DNA from: Ktedonospora formicarum
Lineage (GTDB): Bacteria; Chloroflexota; Ktedonobacteria; Ktedonobacterales; Ktedonobacteraceae
Assembly (NCBI RefSeq): GCF_016587355.1
Contig: NZ_BNJF01000001.1
Span: forward strand, 3,439,721-3,503,720
Reading direction: 5' to 3'
DNA: 64,000 bases
How positions within the stretch are numbered: the first letter of the stretch is position 1; each line of letters starts with the position of its first letter. Below the pieces are notes generated by a model that worked only from the letters and a program-made list of their open reading frames with translations, was not told where the DNA came from and did no database searches. A program made the position numbers and the translations under genes. Positions 55,193 through 63,666 of this stretch are shown here, in pieces.

Positions 55193-55477
55193 CACTTTCC
55201 CTCCTTTACCTGTATCTCTTTTCGTACTTTCTCACGTGATTAACCCAGGTATCTTGGCTTATGCGGCCTGGGGAGGTTCATTATCTGCCCATTAATCAGA
55301 TATTTCCCTCAATGGAGATTTACGAAACTTGTACGTGTAAACCTTGATGTATAGCTATATAGAGCACGCATGAGATAAGCTGCTAGTTTCACGATACACG
55401 GCGGGGTAAAATGCCTGACGTTTTTTTGCTATACTTCTAAAGTGTGATTCAAGATCGAAAAAGGAGCATATGGCGTT

Positions 55478-57424
55478 ATGCAAGATTCTTCTACTTCTAT
55501 TGCTGGAAAGCAGGCGGGGAACACTGTTCCCGGAACACGTATTCCTATCGGTCCTGGCGCTCTCTTACAGCTACGTACACCTGGAGATGTACGTATGAGC
55601 CCAGATGGCAAACAGCTTGTCTTTTGTATTTCTGAATATGTGGGAGAAGAGGAGCAGAGACGGAGTCAGATCTGGATGTTATCGTTGGATATTCCCCGTG
55701 CGCGTCCTACACCTCTATTCCGCGAACTCAAAAGCGCCAGCATGCCCCGCTGGTCTCCAGATGGCAAGCGGATCGCCTTTAGTGGAGTTGCTGAGGGAGA
55801 TAGGGAGAAGCCTCAGCTATATATGATTGACGTGAGAGGGGGAACTCCGCAGCGAGTGTGCTTCATGCCAAATGGCATCCTTGATTTGGAGTGGTCGCCT
55901 GATGGGTCGTCCCTGGCCTTTATTTCTTTGGAGGGTGAAGGGCCGAGTCGAGATCCTATTGTGCTTAGCCATGGTCGCCACCGCCGTCTCTGGACTATCT
56001 ATCCTGAGAGCTCGATTCCCCAGCCCGTGACTTCACCTGAGTTAAGCGTTTGGGAGTTTGCCTGGTCGCCTGATAGCAGCTTACTGGCGCTCTATTACTC
56101 GACGTTACCTGATGAGAATGGTTGGTATGGTGGTCAGGTGGGAACCGTTCCCGCTGATGGTGGCGCGGTTCGTCAGCTTACGTTGCTAGATAGGCAGGCC
56201 AGTAATCTTACCTGGCATTCTGATGGTATGCAGCTGGCATATGTTTCGGGTGATTGGAGCGACCGCTGTCACGGTGCTGGTGATCTATTTGCGCTGGATC
56301 TGAATGGGAATGGTGAGGTGCGCAACTTGATGCCTGAGGTGGAGTATAGCATTCACTGGTGTCAGTGGCTTCAGGGGACGAATCAGCTTTTCTTCACTGC
56401 CGCGAAGGGTCTGACTTATATATGTGGAGTGCTGAATAGTGAGAATGGGAGCACGACGATCATCGAACATGACTTTCCTGTGCAGATGGGCCATGTCTCG
56501 CTTGGACCGGGTGGGGCCACATGTGCCGCGATTCACTCTTCGCAGCGAGAGGTTTATGACGTCTGGTACGGAAAGATTGAACGGGAAGGGGAGCCGCGCA
56601 TTGATTGGCGACGCCTGACTCATCTGAGCGCTGTCTTTGAGGCTACCTATGCTCTGGCATCAAGTGAGCGCATCAGCTATACCAGTGTGGATGGTTGGAA
56701 GATCGATGCGCTCTTTACTCATCCCCTGGTGCGTAAGTTTGAGGGCGACCCGCCGCTGGTTGTGCTGCCACATGGTGGCCCCTCCGGATTATGGGTTGAT
56801 GATGCCTCACTCTTCTGGACGCAGCTTATCGCCTCCGCTGGTTATGCCGTCTTCCGCCCAAATGTGCGTGGAAGCTGGGGTCGTGGGGTCGCCTTCGCCG
56901 ATGCCGTCATTGGAGACATGGGCGGCAAAGACTTTCAGGATATTATGGCTGGCATTGAGTACCTGGTCACTGAAGGCATGGTTGATCCTAGTCGGATAGG
57001 AATCGCAGGTTGGAGCTATGGCGGCTTTATGGCTGCCTGGGCTGTGTCGCAGACCAACCGTTTCCGCGCAGCTATTGTGGGTGCTGGTATTACTGATTGG
57101 CATAGCTTCCATGCTGAATCGAAGCTCTCTGACTGGGATCGTCACTTCCTGAAGGCTGATATGCTAGATCATCCCGAGGTTTATCGTCACCACTCGCCAT
57201 TGACCTATGCAGGCAAGGTCAATACGCCAACGCTTATTCTGCACGGCGAGAAGGATACCGTCTGCCCGGTAAATCAGGCATACGCCTTCTCGCGTGCGTT
57301 GATGGATCGCGGCGTATCGGTAGAAGCTGTGCTTTATCCAGGCGAAGGACATGGCATCCGTGGTCGCTCCCATATATTGGATATTGAGGAGCGTATCTTG
57401 CGCTGGCTAGAGAAGTACCTCTAG
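55478..57424 (+). CDS. S9-family (prolyl oligopeptidase-type) peptidase
   Basis: The 648-residue peptidase has an N-terminal beta-propeller built from WSPDGKRIAF-type repeats (about 35-400) and a C-terminal alpha/beta-hydrolase domain with the catalytic triad: S513 in GWSYGGFMAAW, D593 in HGEKDTVCP and H625 in GEGHGI. It resembles acylaminoacyl-peptidase/S9C enzymes that cleave short peptides. No signal peptide is evident, so it is probably cytosolic. The ATG at 55478 has AAGGAG about 13 bases upstream. It ends just before a family A repeat. Confidence 0.92.
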   Translation: MQDSSTSIAGKQAGNTVPGTRIPIGPGALLQLRTPGDVRMSPDGKQLVFCISEYVGEEEQRRSQIWMLSLDIPRARPTPLFRELKSASMPRWSPDGKRIAFSGVAEGDREKPQLYMIDVRGGTPQRVCFMPNGILDLEWSPDGSSLAFISLEGEGPSRDPIVLSHGRHRRLWTIYPESSIPQPVTSPELSVWEFAWSPDSSLLALYYSTLPDENGWYGGQVGTVPADGGAVRQLTLLDRQASNLTWHSDGMQLAYVSGDWSDRCHGAGDLFALDLNGNGEVRNLMPEVEYSIHWCQWLQGTNQLFFTAAKGLTYICGVLNSENGSTTIIEHDFPVQMGHVSLGPGGATCAAIHSSQREVYDVWYGKIEREGEPRIDWRRLTHLSAVFEATYALASSERISYTSVDGWKIDALFTHPLVRKFEGDPPLVVLPHGGPSGLWVDDASLFWTQLIASAGYAVFRPNVRGSWGRGVAFADAVIGDMGGKDFQDIMAGIEYLVTEGMVDPSRIGIAGWSYGGFMAAWAVSQTNRFRAAIVGAGITDWHSFHAESKLSDWDRHFLKADMLDHPEVYRHHSPLTYAGKVNTPTLILHGEKDTVCPVNQAYAFSRALMDRGVSVEAVLYPGEGHGIRGRSHILDIEERILRWLEKYL

Positions 57425-57434
57425 TTAAGAAACA

Positions 57435-57495
57435 CATTTGCCAATGCCGCCTGTGCGACGTCTGAGCCTCTCAGGCGGCTGCGCACAGGCAAATG
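57435..57495. repeat. Family A palindromic repeat, compact copy
   Basis: CATTTGCC (57435-57442) pairs with GGCAAATG (57488-57495). Inside are GCCGCCTGTGCG, CTGAGCCTCTCAGGCGGCTG and GCGCACAGGC, giving alternative stems. It starts 11 bases after the peptidase stop and matches the 4731-4821 copy closely. Confidence 0.7.
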
Positions 57496-57560
57496 AATGG
57501 CTTGCCACTCGCTTGAATTATTGTTGGGCAAGCAAGCATATGACCCCCTTTGAGAAAAAG

Positions 57561-58811
57561 CTATGGATGGGAGAGGAGCACTTTGAGCGCGGGTTGGCTC
57601 TGGGCGAGTCGCCAGCATTCGCACGCGATCTCCCAGTCCTCTTCGGTATGCACAATGAGAACGCGCGCGGACGAGTCCGGGTGGGCGATATCCGCATCAA
57701 CGGGTGAAGAATTATTTTTCTGGTCATCTATTTTGAGATGGAGAAAGGCGAGGCCCGTGCAGGTGCGTGCCCGAATCTCCGCCGCGTTCTCGCCGACGCC
57801 ACCTGTGAAGAGCAGAGCATCTAATCCGCCCAGGACCGCAACCAGCGCGCCAATAAAGTAGCGCAGGCGGTAGATATAGATATCGATTGCCAGGCGGGCT
57901 CGCTCGTTTTCCTCATTCTGGGCTGCTTCCATGACCTGGCGCAGGTCTCCAGAGATACCAGAGATACCACGTAGACCTGACTGCTTGTTTAGCAGCGTTT
58001 CCAGGCGTGTGGTATCATAGCCGTGCTCGCGTTGCAGATAGAGCAAGATACTTGGGTCTATAGTTCCTGACCGTGTTCCCATCATCAGCCCTTCCAGGGG
58101 GGTAAAGCCCATCGTCGTCTCGATACTTTTGCCGTTGCGAATAGCTGCCAATGAGCAGCCATTGCCCAGGTGGCAGGTAATCAGGCGCAGCCCTTGTTGA
58201 GAGCGCTGAAGAATTTCGGCGGCACGTCGTGAGCAGTATTGATGGCTGATGCCATGAAAGCCATAGCGCCGTATACCCTGTTCATAAAGTTCATAGGGCA
58301 GGGGATAGATGGTGCTCTGAGGTGGAAGTGTGCTATGAAAAGCTGTATCGAAGGTAGCTACTTGGGGAATGTTACCAAAGACTTCATCAACCGCTATAAA
58401 GCCTTCAAGATTCGCCGGATTATGTAGTGGGGCGAAGCTTTTAAGCTGTTCTATGGTTTGCCTGACCTCGGGGGTAATAAACACGCTTTCACGATAGTGC
58501 GACCCTCCATGTACAACGCGATGTCCCGCCAGCGCGACCTCAGAGGAGGATTCAATGACACGTGTCTCCCCTTCCCACATGGTGGAAAGTAGCTCATGGA
58601 TGATCTGTGTGCGTTCTCTGGTGGAGATGATATGCTCATAGCGCTTGCCCGAGGAGGTTTTGGCCTTGAGCTCTACTTTGCCAACCTCCTTTGTCCAATC
58701 GGCGGAGCCGCTCCACAAGGGCGTTGGTGCCGTAGTGGGCAACTTCTCCCCAATCTCATATAGGCAACTCTTCTGACTGCTTGATCCGGCATTCATAATC
58801 AGTACTTTCAT
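57561..58811 (-). CDS. ackA: Acetate kinase
   Basis: The 416-residue protein is a full-length acetate kinase, forming acetyl phosphate from acetate and ATP (or the reverse). It opens MKVLIMNAGSSSQK (N7 and nearby residues bind phosphate), followed by GHRVVHGG, FDTAFHSTLP, YGFHGISHQY and the GLMMGTRSGTIDP motif that holds the transition-state arginine. FTGGVGENAAEIR completes the fold. No phosphotransacetylase is adjacent. Start ATG 58811 has AGGAGGG close upstream at a short spacing. Confidence 0.95.
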   Translation of the reverse strand: MKVLIMNAGSSSQKSCLYEIGEKLPTTAPTPLWSGSADWTKEVGKVELKAKTSSGKRYEHIISTRERTQIIHELLSTMWEGETRVIESSSEVALAGHRVVHGGSHYRESVFITPEVRQTIEQLKSFAPLHNPANLEGFIAVDEVFGNIPQVATFDTAFHSTLPPQSTIYPLPYELYEQGIRRYGFHGISHQYCSRRAAEILQRSQQGLRLITCHLGNGCSLAAIRNGKSIETTMGFTPLEGLMMGTRSGTIDPSILLYLQREHGYDTTRLETLLNKQSGLRGISGISGDLRQVMEAAQNEENERARLAIDIYIYRLRYFIGALVAVLGGLDALLFTGGVGENAAEIRARTCTGLAFLHLKIDDQKNNSSPVDADIAHPDSSARVLIVHTEEDWEIACECWRLAQSQPALKVLLSHP

Positions 58812-58942
58812 AACCCTCCTGCTTTTAGCCCTACATTATCTGTTTTCCCCTGAAATAGAAACGCTTGCAGATGTCTTTGTACTATACCAGTATAATGTAA
58901 TGTCTGATGAGTAGCCTTGCATAGACTGCATCTTAGTGGGAT

Positions 58943-58991
58943 GGATAGCATAGATTACCTGACAACCCGTGTCAGGTAATCTATGCTATCC
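58943..58991 (+). promoter_or_regulatory. 22-bp perfect hairpin just upstream of the APH-fold gene
   Basis: The arms 58943-58964 and 58970-58991 (GGATAGCATAGATTACCTGACA and complement) enclose five bases. The 3' arm ends 9 bases before the GGAGGAG ribosome site at 59001, so a transcript starting upstream would carry the hairpin in its leader. It may be a terminator for readthrough from outside, an operator, or a translation control element. Confidence 0.5.
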
Positions 58992-59013
58992 TGTGGGCAA
59001 GGAGGAGCATAGG

Positions 59014-59922
59014 ATGCTTACCATAAGCGAAGCCGAGAACATTATCAAGACAATTAATGCGTGCCATCATCTGGACGCACGTTTGCGTGAGCGTTGCCAG
59101 GGAGGTGAACAGGGGGCGTTTTACGTTGAGGGAGAAGATGGCTCTAATTATATCCTGAAACATACCTCGCCAGATAAAGTAGAGATGCTCCAGCAGATTG
59201 GGCGTGTAATAGCTTGCTTATACGAATTGGGCTATCCCGCGCCACGTTATGCCTGTGTTGGCGCGACCGAAGCCTTGGCCTATAGCCTGCAAGAAGCCCT
59301 GCCAGGAATCCCGTTGGAGGCTCTGAGGCAGCGAGAACAACTTGAGCGCCTCCTGAAACTGAACACCTTGCAGCGTGGTCAGGCAAGTGGCTTGTGTTTG
59401 CCTTGTAACTGGCCTACGCCGGTTGTCGAAACTGTTCTGGTTGGGGGTGATGGCTTCTGTATCCTTGATACATTGCGTCAGCATTCGACTGCCAGCGTTG
59501 AACTTCTTGCCCGCTGCCAGGAGATCGTACGTACTCATGCTGACGCGGTAGAGAATCGTGCCGATATCGTGCATCTTGATTTCCACTTTCACAATATCCT
59601 GGTGCATGATGATGAAATCAGTGGTGTGATTGACTGGGATGGTTGTTTGGGAGGCGATGCTACTTTTGACTTGGTGACGCTCCTCTTCTACAGCTATAGT
59701 AATCATCTCATGTATGGTGATGATGGAGGGTATGTACAGGAACTCTGGCTGATAGCGCGTGAGGAATCTGGTCTATCTGCTCTACGCGTTTATCTGGCAC
59801 ATATGCTGGTGCGGCAGGTGGAGTGGTCGCTTCGTTTGCATGAACGTTCGGTAGCTGAGCACTGGCTACGTGTTGCGCGCATGGTGCTGCGCGATCTACA
59901 TGCTGGTATTCCGCTTGCTTGA
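59014..59922 (+). CDS. APH/choline-kinase-fold phosphotransferase
   Basis: The 302-residue protein has the kinase-like fold of aminoglycoside phosphotransferases: NYILKHT lysine (about 45-51), IVHLDFHFHNILV catalytic loop (H-x-D....N) and VIDWDGCLGGDATFDLV metal-binding region. The substrate (antibiotic, choline-like compound, sugar or protein) is unknown. The ATG at 59014 follows GGAGGAG; frames from 58969 are not real. A perfect hairpin lies directly upstream and a 19-bp terminator follows the stop. Confidence 0.85.
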   Translation: MLTISEAENIIKTINACHHLDARLRERCQGGEQGAFYVEGEDGSNYILKHTSPDKVEMLQQIGRVIACLYELGYPAPRYACVGATEALAYSLQEALPGIPLEALRQREQLERLLKLNTLQRGQASGLCLPCNWPTPVVETVLVGGDGFCILDTLRQHSTASVELLARCQEIVRTHADAVENRADIVHLDFHFHNILVHDDEISGVIDWDGCLGGDATFDLVTLLFYSYSNHLMYGDDGGYVQELWLIAREESGLSALRVYLAHMLVRQVEWSLRLHERSVAEHWLRVARMVLRDLHAGIPLA

Positions 59923-59925
59923 GAC

Positions 59926-59972
59926 AAAAGGATGGGAAGTACTCTGTCTGCATGAGTACTTCCCATCCTTTT
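59926..59972. terminator. Bidirectional terminator after the APH-fold gene
   Basis: A 19-bp perfect stem, AAAAGGATGGGAAGTACTC (59926-59944) with its complement at 59954-59972, 9-base loop, flanked by T-rich sequence on the plus side. It separates the convergent genes ending at 59922 and 59991. Confidence 0.85.
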
Positions 59973-59990
59973 TGTAGATCCCCAGGGCCA

Positions 59991-60806
59991 CTACTGTGGT
60001 GGCTGCTGAGGATACTGCGGATATTGAGGATACTGATTCTGTTGTTGTGGCGGATACTGTCCCGACTGCTGCTGCGGATAAGTTGGGTACTGTTGTGGCG
60101 GATACTGGCCCGATTGTGCCTGTGGTGGATATTGACCCTCCTGGGGATATTGTGGATAGGACGGGTACTGACCCGATTGCGGCGGATAGCCTGCGGGAGG
60201 ATATTGTCCCACCTGCCCATATGGCTGTACCGCCGAGCGTGGAATGAGTGGCAGCGCGCCACCCGCAATAACCGCGAGCATACCCAGAACAAAGATCCAG
60301 CCGCCCACGAGCAGGGTGGACTCGGCATTATAATTGAGGTTGAACGAAACGCTACTTCCCAGGGAAGCGACAGCTGACCTGATGGCGTCGAGGAATGTAC
60401 TTATGCCAGTCGAGGCGATTGAGGGCATAATGAATTGATAGATCAGTCCGGCAACTCCCAGGCCGATCAAGGCGTACTGTCCCCAGCGAGCCTGGGTTTC
60501 AGCGTTAGCCCTGGTGGTGTCAAAGGGATTCTGGCTACGATAAATGAGCAGGGCTACGGTCCCTAGAATGAGCACAATGAGCAAGACATCAATCCAGGCG
60601 GCTCCATTGAGGGCACTGAGCTTAAACCCGTTTAGGTCCTGCACCGACGTCGAGCTTGATGTTGAGCTAATACCCAGGAACGAAGAGCTATCTCTGAAGA
60701 TGACCTGGATATGAGCAAAGGGAAGAAGAAACGCGACAAGCGCTACTATGGCACCGCCTGCTGCGATCAGGTACGGGCGGTTATGGGGTTGTGTCAGTGT
60801 CTGCAT
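59991..60806 (-). CDS. Four-helix membrane protein with Gly-Gln-Tyr-Pro repeat tail, paralog 2
   Basis: The 271-residue protein has four predicted transmembrane helices in its first ~185 residues (IAAGGAIVALVAFLLPFAHI, AWIDVLLIVLILGTVALLI, a helix near 110-125, VGGWIFVLGMLAVIAGGALPLI). The C-terminal ~80 residues are made of GQYPP, YPQYPQ and QSGQYP units. Such Tyr/Pro/Gln tails are usually disordered and prone to self-association, so an envelope structural or scaffolding role is possible. No known family is identified. It is the tandem downstream paralog of 60897-61733. The ATG at 60806 follows AGAGGTA, weak. Confidence 0.75.
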   Translation of the reverse strand: MQTLTQPHNRPYLIAAGGAIVALVAFLLPFAHIQVIFRDSSSFLGISSTSSSTSVQDLNGFKLSALNGAAWIDVLLIVLILGTVALLIYRSQNPFDTTRANAETQARWGQYALIGLGVAGLIYQFIMPSIASTGISTFLDAIRSAVASLGSSVSFNLNYNAESTLLVGGWIFVLGMLAVIAGGALPLIPRSAVQPYGQVGQYPPAGYPPQSGQYPSYPQYPQEGQYPPQAQSGQYPPQQYPTYPQQQSGQYPPQQQNQYPQYPQYPQQPPQ

Positions 60807-60896
60807 GCGGCAATATACCTCTTCTTTTTGGATAGGATAGTAACCTTATGGCGCGCATCGTTGTTAGTGGCATAAACGATATGATAGGCATGTCTT

Positions 60897-61733
60897 TTAG
60901 GGATACCCTGCTGGTGGCTGTTGCTCGGGATAGCTAGGATACTGTTGCCCTGATTGCTGCGGCGCGGTAGGAAATGGCTGCTGAGGCATGGTAGGATACT
61001 GCGGATAGTTATTCCCATAGCCTGTAGGAGCCTCCTGCGTAGGAGGAACCTGTGAAGGGTATTGTCCTGAGCTTCCCTGGGGATACTGTGGTGGATAGGC
61101 TGGCTGACCCTGATCATAAGGATTAGCGGGATAGCCCTGTCCATAAGGGACTTGAGTTTGAATGGCCTTTGGCGATCGTTGCACGATTTCCAGGACCGCG
61201 CCACCAATGACTATGAGCATCCCAAGCAGGAAAAGCCAGGAGCCAATGGCATAGCTTGCGCTAACGTTCATCTTGGGGTCATTGGCCATCTCTAAGAAAC
61301 TATTGGCATTGGATGTATTGGGAAAGATTGTGTTCCAGATGACGGGATTGCTCTTTAGACCAGAGGCGAGGCCACTGACGCATAGATATTGGATCAGTAG
61401 GGCTAGCACCCCGGCTCCGATTAAGCCGTAGAGAGCCCATTTTATCTGTGTATCTTCAGGTATCTGGCGTCCGAATGGGTGCGTTCGATAGATGATCAGG
61501 CCACATACGATGATTGCCGCCAGGGCAAGCAGTTCGCTTAGCCAGATGGCGCCTGATTGCGCGCTGAGTAGTGTCGCATTGATGGGAAGGCTCATATTGA
61601 ACACTACCCCATCCTCAGCAGCTTTTAAATCGAGGTTCGCGAAGGCAAAAAGCAGGAAGGAGAGAAACGCAACAAGTGCACCTCCAGCGGAGAGAATAAA
61701 GTAACGATTCTTTCGTTCTTTAAGGGCATCCAT
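60897..61733 (-). CDS. Four-helix membrane protein with Gly/Tyr/Pro/Gln repeat tail, paralog 1
   Basis: The 278-residue protein has the same layout as its downstream neighbour: four helices (about 10-32, 60-82, 94-114 and 164-186) and a C-terminal tail with GQGYPANPY, QYPQGSSGQYPSQ and YPSYPEQQPPAGYP. The helical parts align (AGGA at the first helix, alternating charged loops), so the two arose by duplication. It is translated from ATG 61733 after GGAGGTTTT and transcribed from a predicted promoter at 61924-61952, 180 bases upstream. It has no recognised function. Confidence 0.75.
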   Translation of the reverse strand: MDALKERKNRYFILSAGGALVAFLSFLLFAFANLDLKAAEDGVVFNMSLPINATLLSAQSGAIWLSELLALAAIIVCGLIIYRTHPFGRQIPEDTQIKWALYGLIGAGVLALLIQYLCVSGLASGLKSNPVIWNTIFPNTSNANSFLEMANDPKMNVSASYAIGSWLFLLGMLIVIGGAVLEIVQRSPKAIQTQVPYGQGYPANPYDQGQPAYPPQYPQGSSGQYPSQVPPTQEAPTGYGNNYPQYPTMPQQPFPTAPQQSGQQYPSYPEQQPPAGYP

Positions 61734-62038
61734 GAGAAAAAAACCTCCATTAAGGTAAAGAGCCCGCTTGCATTGGTTGGTGAGAGGAGCACGTGAATTA
61801 TAAGGGAATGATGTAAAATGACTGGCAAAACGCGGCTATGAATGACTCGGGCTTGTACAATACTCCTCCCTAAAAAGGGCAACCATAGGGGTATGGGCCG
61901 ATGTCTCAGCATCGTACCAATCGATTATAGCCTAACGATTGGTAAAGATCAATGAAATGGCTCACAATGGATGACAGTTTTTATCGAACCTCACTGTGTA
62001 TTACGCGCATTATTGGTAAGGTAGTGAAGCCCGATCGC
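61734..62038 (-). promoter_or_regulatory. Promoter and inverted repeat upstream of the tandem membrane proteins
   Basis: On the minus strand TTGATC (complement of 61947-61952) and TATAAT (complement of 61924-61929) are 17 bases apart. ACCAATCG (61916-61923) and CGATTGGT (61936-61943) form an inverted repeat that brackets the -10 box, which could be an operator. The leader to ATG 61733 would be about 180 bases. No gene is supported in this 305-base gap. Confidence 0.5.
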
Positions 62039-62839
62039 TTATGAGGCACGGGAGAGGAATAGGTTTTGGATCTCGGGATGCGCGGTAAGCTCTTGTAACT
62101 GTTGAGAGAGCGAGACCACCTCGCCAATGATGGTGAGCGCGGGATTGGCGAACTGCTGTTCGCGCGCTTTGTCGGCGATGCTAGCCAGCGTCGCCACAAG
62201 AGTTCGCTGCTGGCTGGTGGTTCCCTCTTGAATGATGGCGGCGGGCATATGTGAGTCCATTCCGGCTTCTATCATACGTTGGGTAAGGCGCGGGAGAGCG
62301 CGTACGCCCATGAGCACAACGATGGTTCCACCCAGAGCAGCCAGAGCCTCCCAGTTGACGTTGTGGCCCTCATCTGGGGAACTGGCCTCATGTCCTGTGA
62401 CAATGGTGAAAGATGAGGCGTAAGCGCGGTGCGTGACCGGGATACCAGCGGCGGCGGGCACAGCGATGGCTGAGGTAATGCCAGGAATGATCTCGAAGGG
62501 GATACCAGCTTGCTGGAGTGCCAGAGCTTCTTCTCCACCACGCCCGAAGACATAGGGATCGCCGCCTTTGAGACGGACCACAAGCTTTCCCTCGCGCGCG
62601 TAGCTAACCAACAGAGCATTGATCTCATGCTGCTTGAATGTATGGTGGTGAGGTTCCTTGCCCACGAAGATACGGAGCGCCGAGGAGTGTGTCTCTTCCA
62701 GGAGTTCGGGAGCGGCGAGGCGGTCATAGAGAACAATATCTGCTTTGCGTAAGCAGCGGAGACCTTTGACCGTGATTAGTTCCGGGTCGCCAGGTCCGGC
62801 CCCCATGAGAAATACCTTGCCTAGGCGTGCTTGCTCCAT
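62039..62839 (-). CDS. cobA: Uroporphyrinogen-III C-methyltransferase
   Basis: The 266-residue enzyme methylates uroporphyrinogen III twice to precorrin-2, the first committed step to siroheme. It has the family signatures VFLMGAGPGDPELITVKG, LRKADIVLYDRL, VRLKGGDPYVFGRGGEEA, IPGITSAIAVPAAAGIPVTHR and the C-terminal PALTIIGEVVSLS. Its start lies 19 bases inside the end of the precorrin-2 dehydrogenase gene, so the two are coupled. In the operon it makes the substrate of that enzyme, which then gives siroheme for the sulfite reductase upstream. Confidence 0.95.
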   Translation of the reverse strand: MEQARLGKVFLMGAGPGDPELITVKGLRCLRKADIVLYDRLAAPELLEETHSSALRIFVGKEPHHHTFKQHEINALLVSYAREGKLVVRLKGGDPYVFGRGGEEALALQQAGIPFEIIPGITSAIAVPAAAGIPVTHRAYASSFTIVTGHEASSPDEGHNVNWEALAALGGTIVVLMGVRALPRLTQRMIEAGMDSHMPAAIIQEGTTSQQRTLVATLASIADKAREQQFANPALTIIGEVVSLSQQLQELTAHPEIQNLFLSRAS

Positions 62840-63537
62840 ATCGCGTGCCCCCCTTCTTGTAACTCCTGTATAAAGGTGTCTATGGTTACGTTAATACCAT
62901 AGGGTTTAAGCAATTCGATGGTTATATATATTGCCTCATCATGCGTGCCCGCCTCAAGTTGTTGGAGGATCGGAGAGGCGTAGTACACACCAAAGAAGTC
63001 ATCGCGTTGGTCATAGGAGACTCCATGTGCGCGCAAGAGCTTCCGTGCGACCGTCGCCACTTGTAGATAGAGGTCATACGTGGAGGGGAAGAGTGCTTCA
63101 AGCTGTTGACGTATGCGCTTGGAGAGGCTGGGGCTGGCGCCCTCAGTTGAGACAGTGATAGTGAGCTGTCCACGGCGTAGGATCGATGGCAAGATGAAAT
63201 TGCAGTAGGCCGGGACGTCGACGATATTGAGCAACTGCCCACGCTCTTGCGCCTCCTGCCAGATGGCCTCGATCAACTGTTGATCTGTAGTCGCGGCAAC
63301 CACGACGAAGGCGCCTGCCAGATCGCCAGGCTCAAAAGCTTTAGGACGCAGCGTCACTTGGGATTCCCACTTCTGAGCCAGGGCCTCGATTTCGGGCGCG
63401 AAAGAAGGGCTGAGGATAGTAACATACGCGCCACAGTCCAGGAGAGAGGTAGCCTTCGTGGCGGCTATAGCATCGCCGCCAATGACAAGGGCTGGACGCT
63501 GGCGTATATTGAGCATAATAGGGTAATAGCCGGGCAT
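62821..63537 (-). CDS. Precorrin-2 dehydrogenase (siroheme synthase N-terminal domain)
   Basis: A 238-residue stand-alone CysG N-terminal-type enzyme that oxidises precorrin-2 to sirohydrochlorin with NAD+. It has YYPIMLNIRQRPALVIGGDAIAATKATSLLDCGAYVTILSPS (Rossmann), AATTDQQLIEAI, NIVDVPAYCNFILPSILRRGQLTITVSTEGASPSLSKRIRQQLE. It could also insert iron as Met8p does. Start ATG 63537 follows AGGAG; longer frames are not supported. It overlaps cobA by 19 bases. It follows the sulfite reductase (gap of 129 bases) in the same direction. Confidence 0.93.
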   Translation of the reverse strand: MPGYYPIMLNIRQRPALVIGGDAIAATKATSLLDCGAYVTILSPSFAPEIEALAQKWESQVTLRPKAFEPGDLAGAFVVVAATTDQQLIEAIWQEAQERGQLLNIVDVPAYCNFILPSILRRGQLTITVSTEGASPSLSKRIRQQLEALFPSTYDLYLQVATVARKLLRAHGVSYDQRDDFFGVYYASPILQQLEAGTHDEAIYITIELLKPYGINVTIDTFIQELQEGGHAIWSKHA

Positions 63538-63666
63538 GGTTGCTCCTGTGACGAAGGATGATAGACCCCACCGTAGTAGGCTGAATCTAACTCGAAAGTG
63601 GCTCCACAGCAACGGCGCCATTGCCGGACTGTGGGAGATGAATGGACTAGAGTATCGATAGGAATA

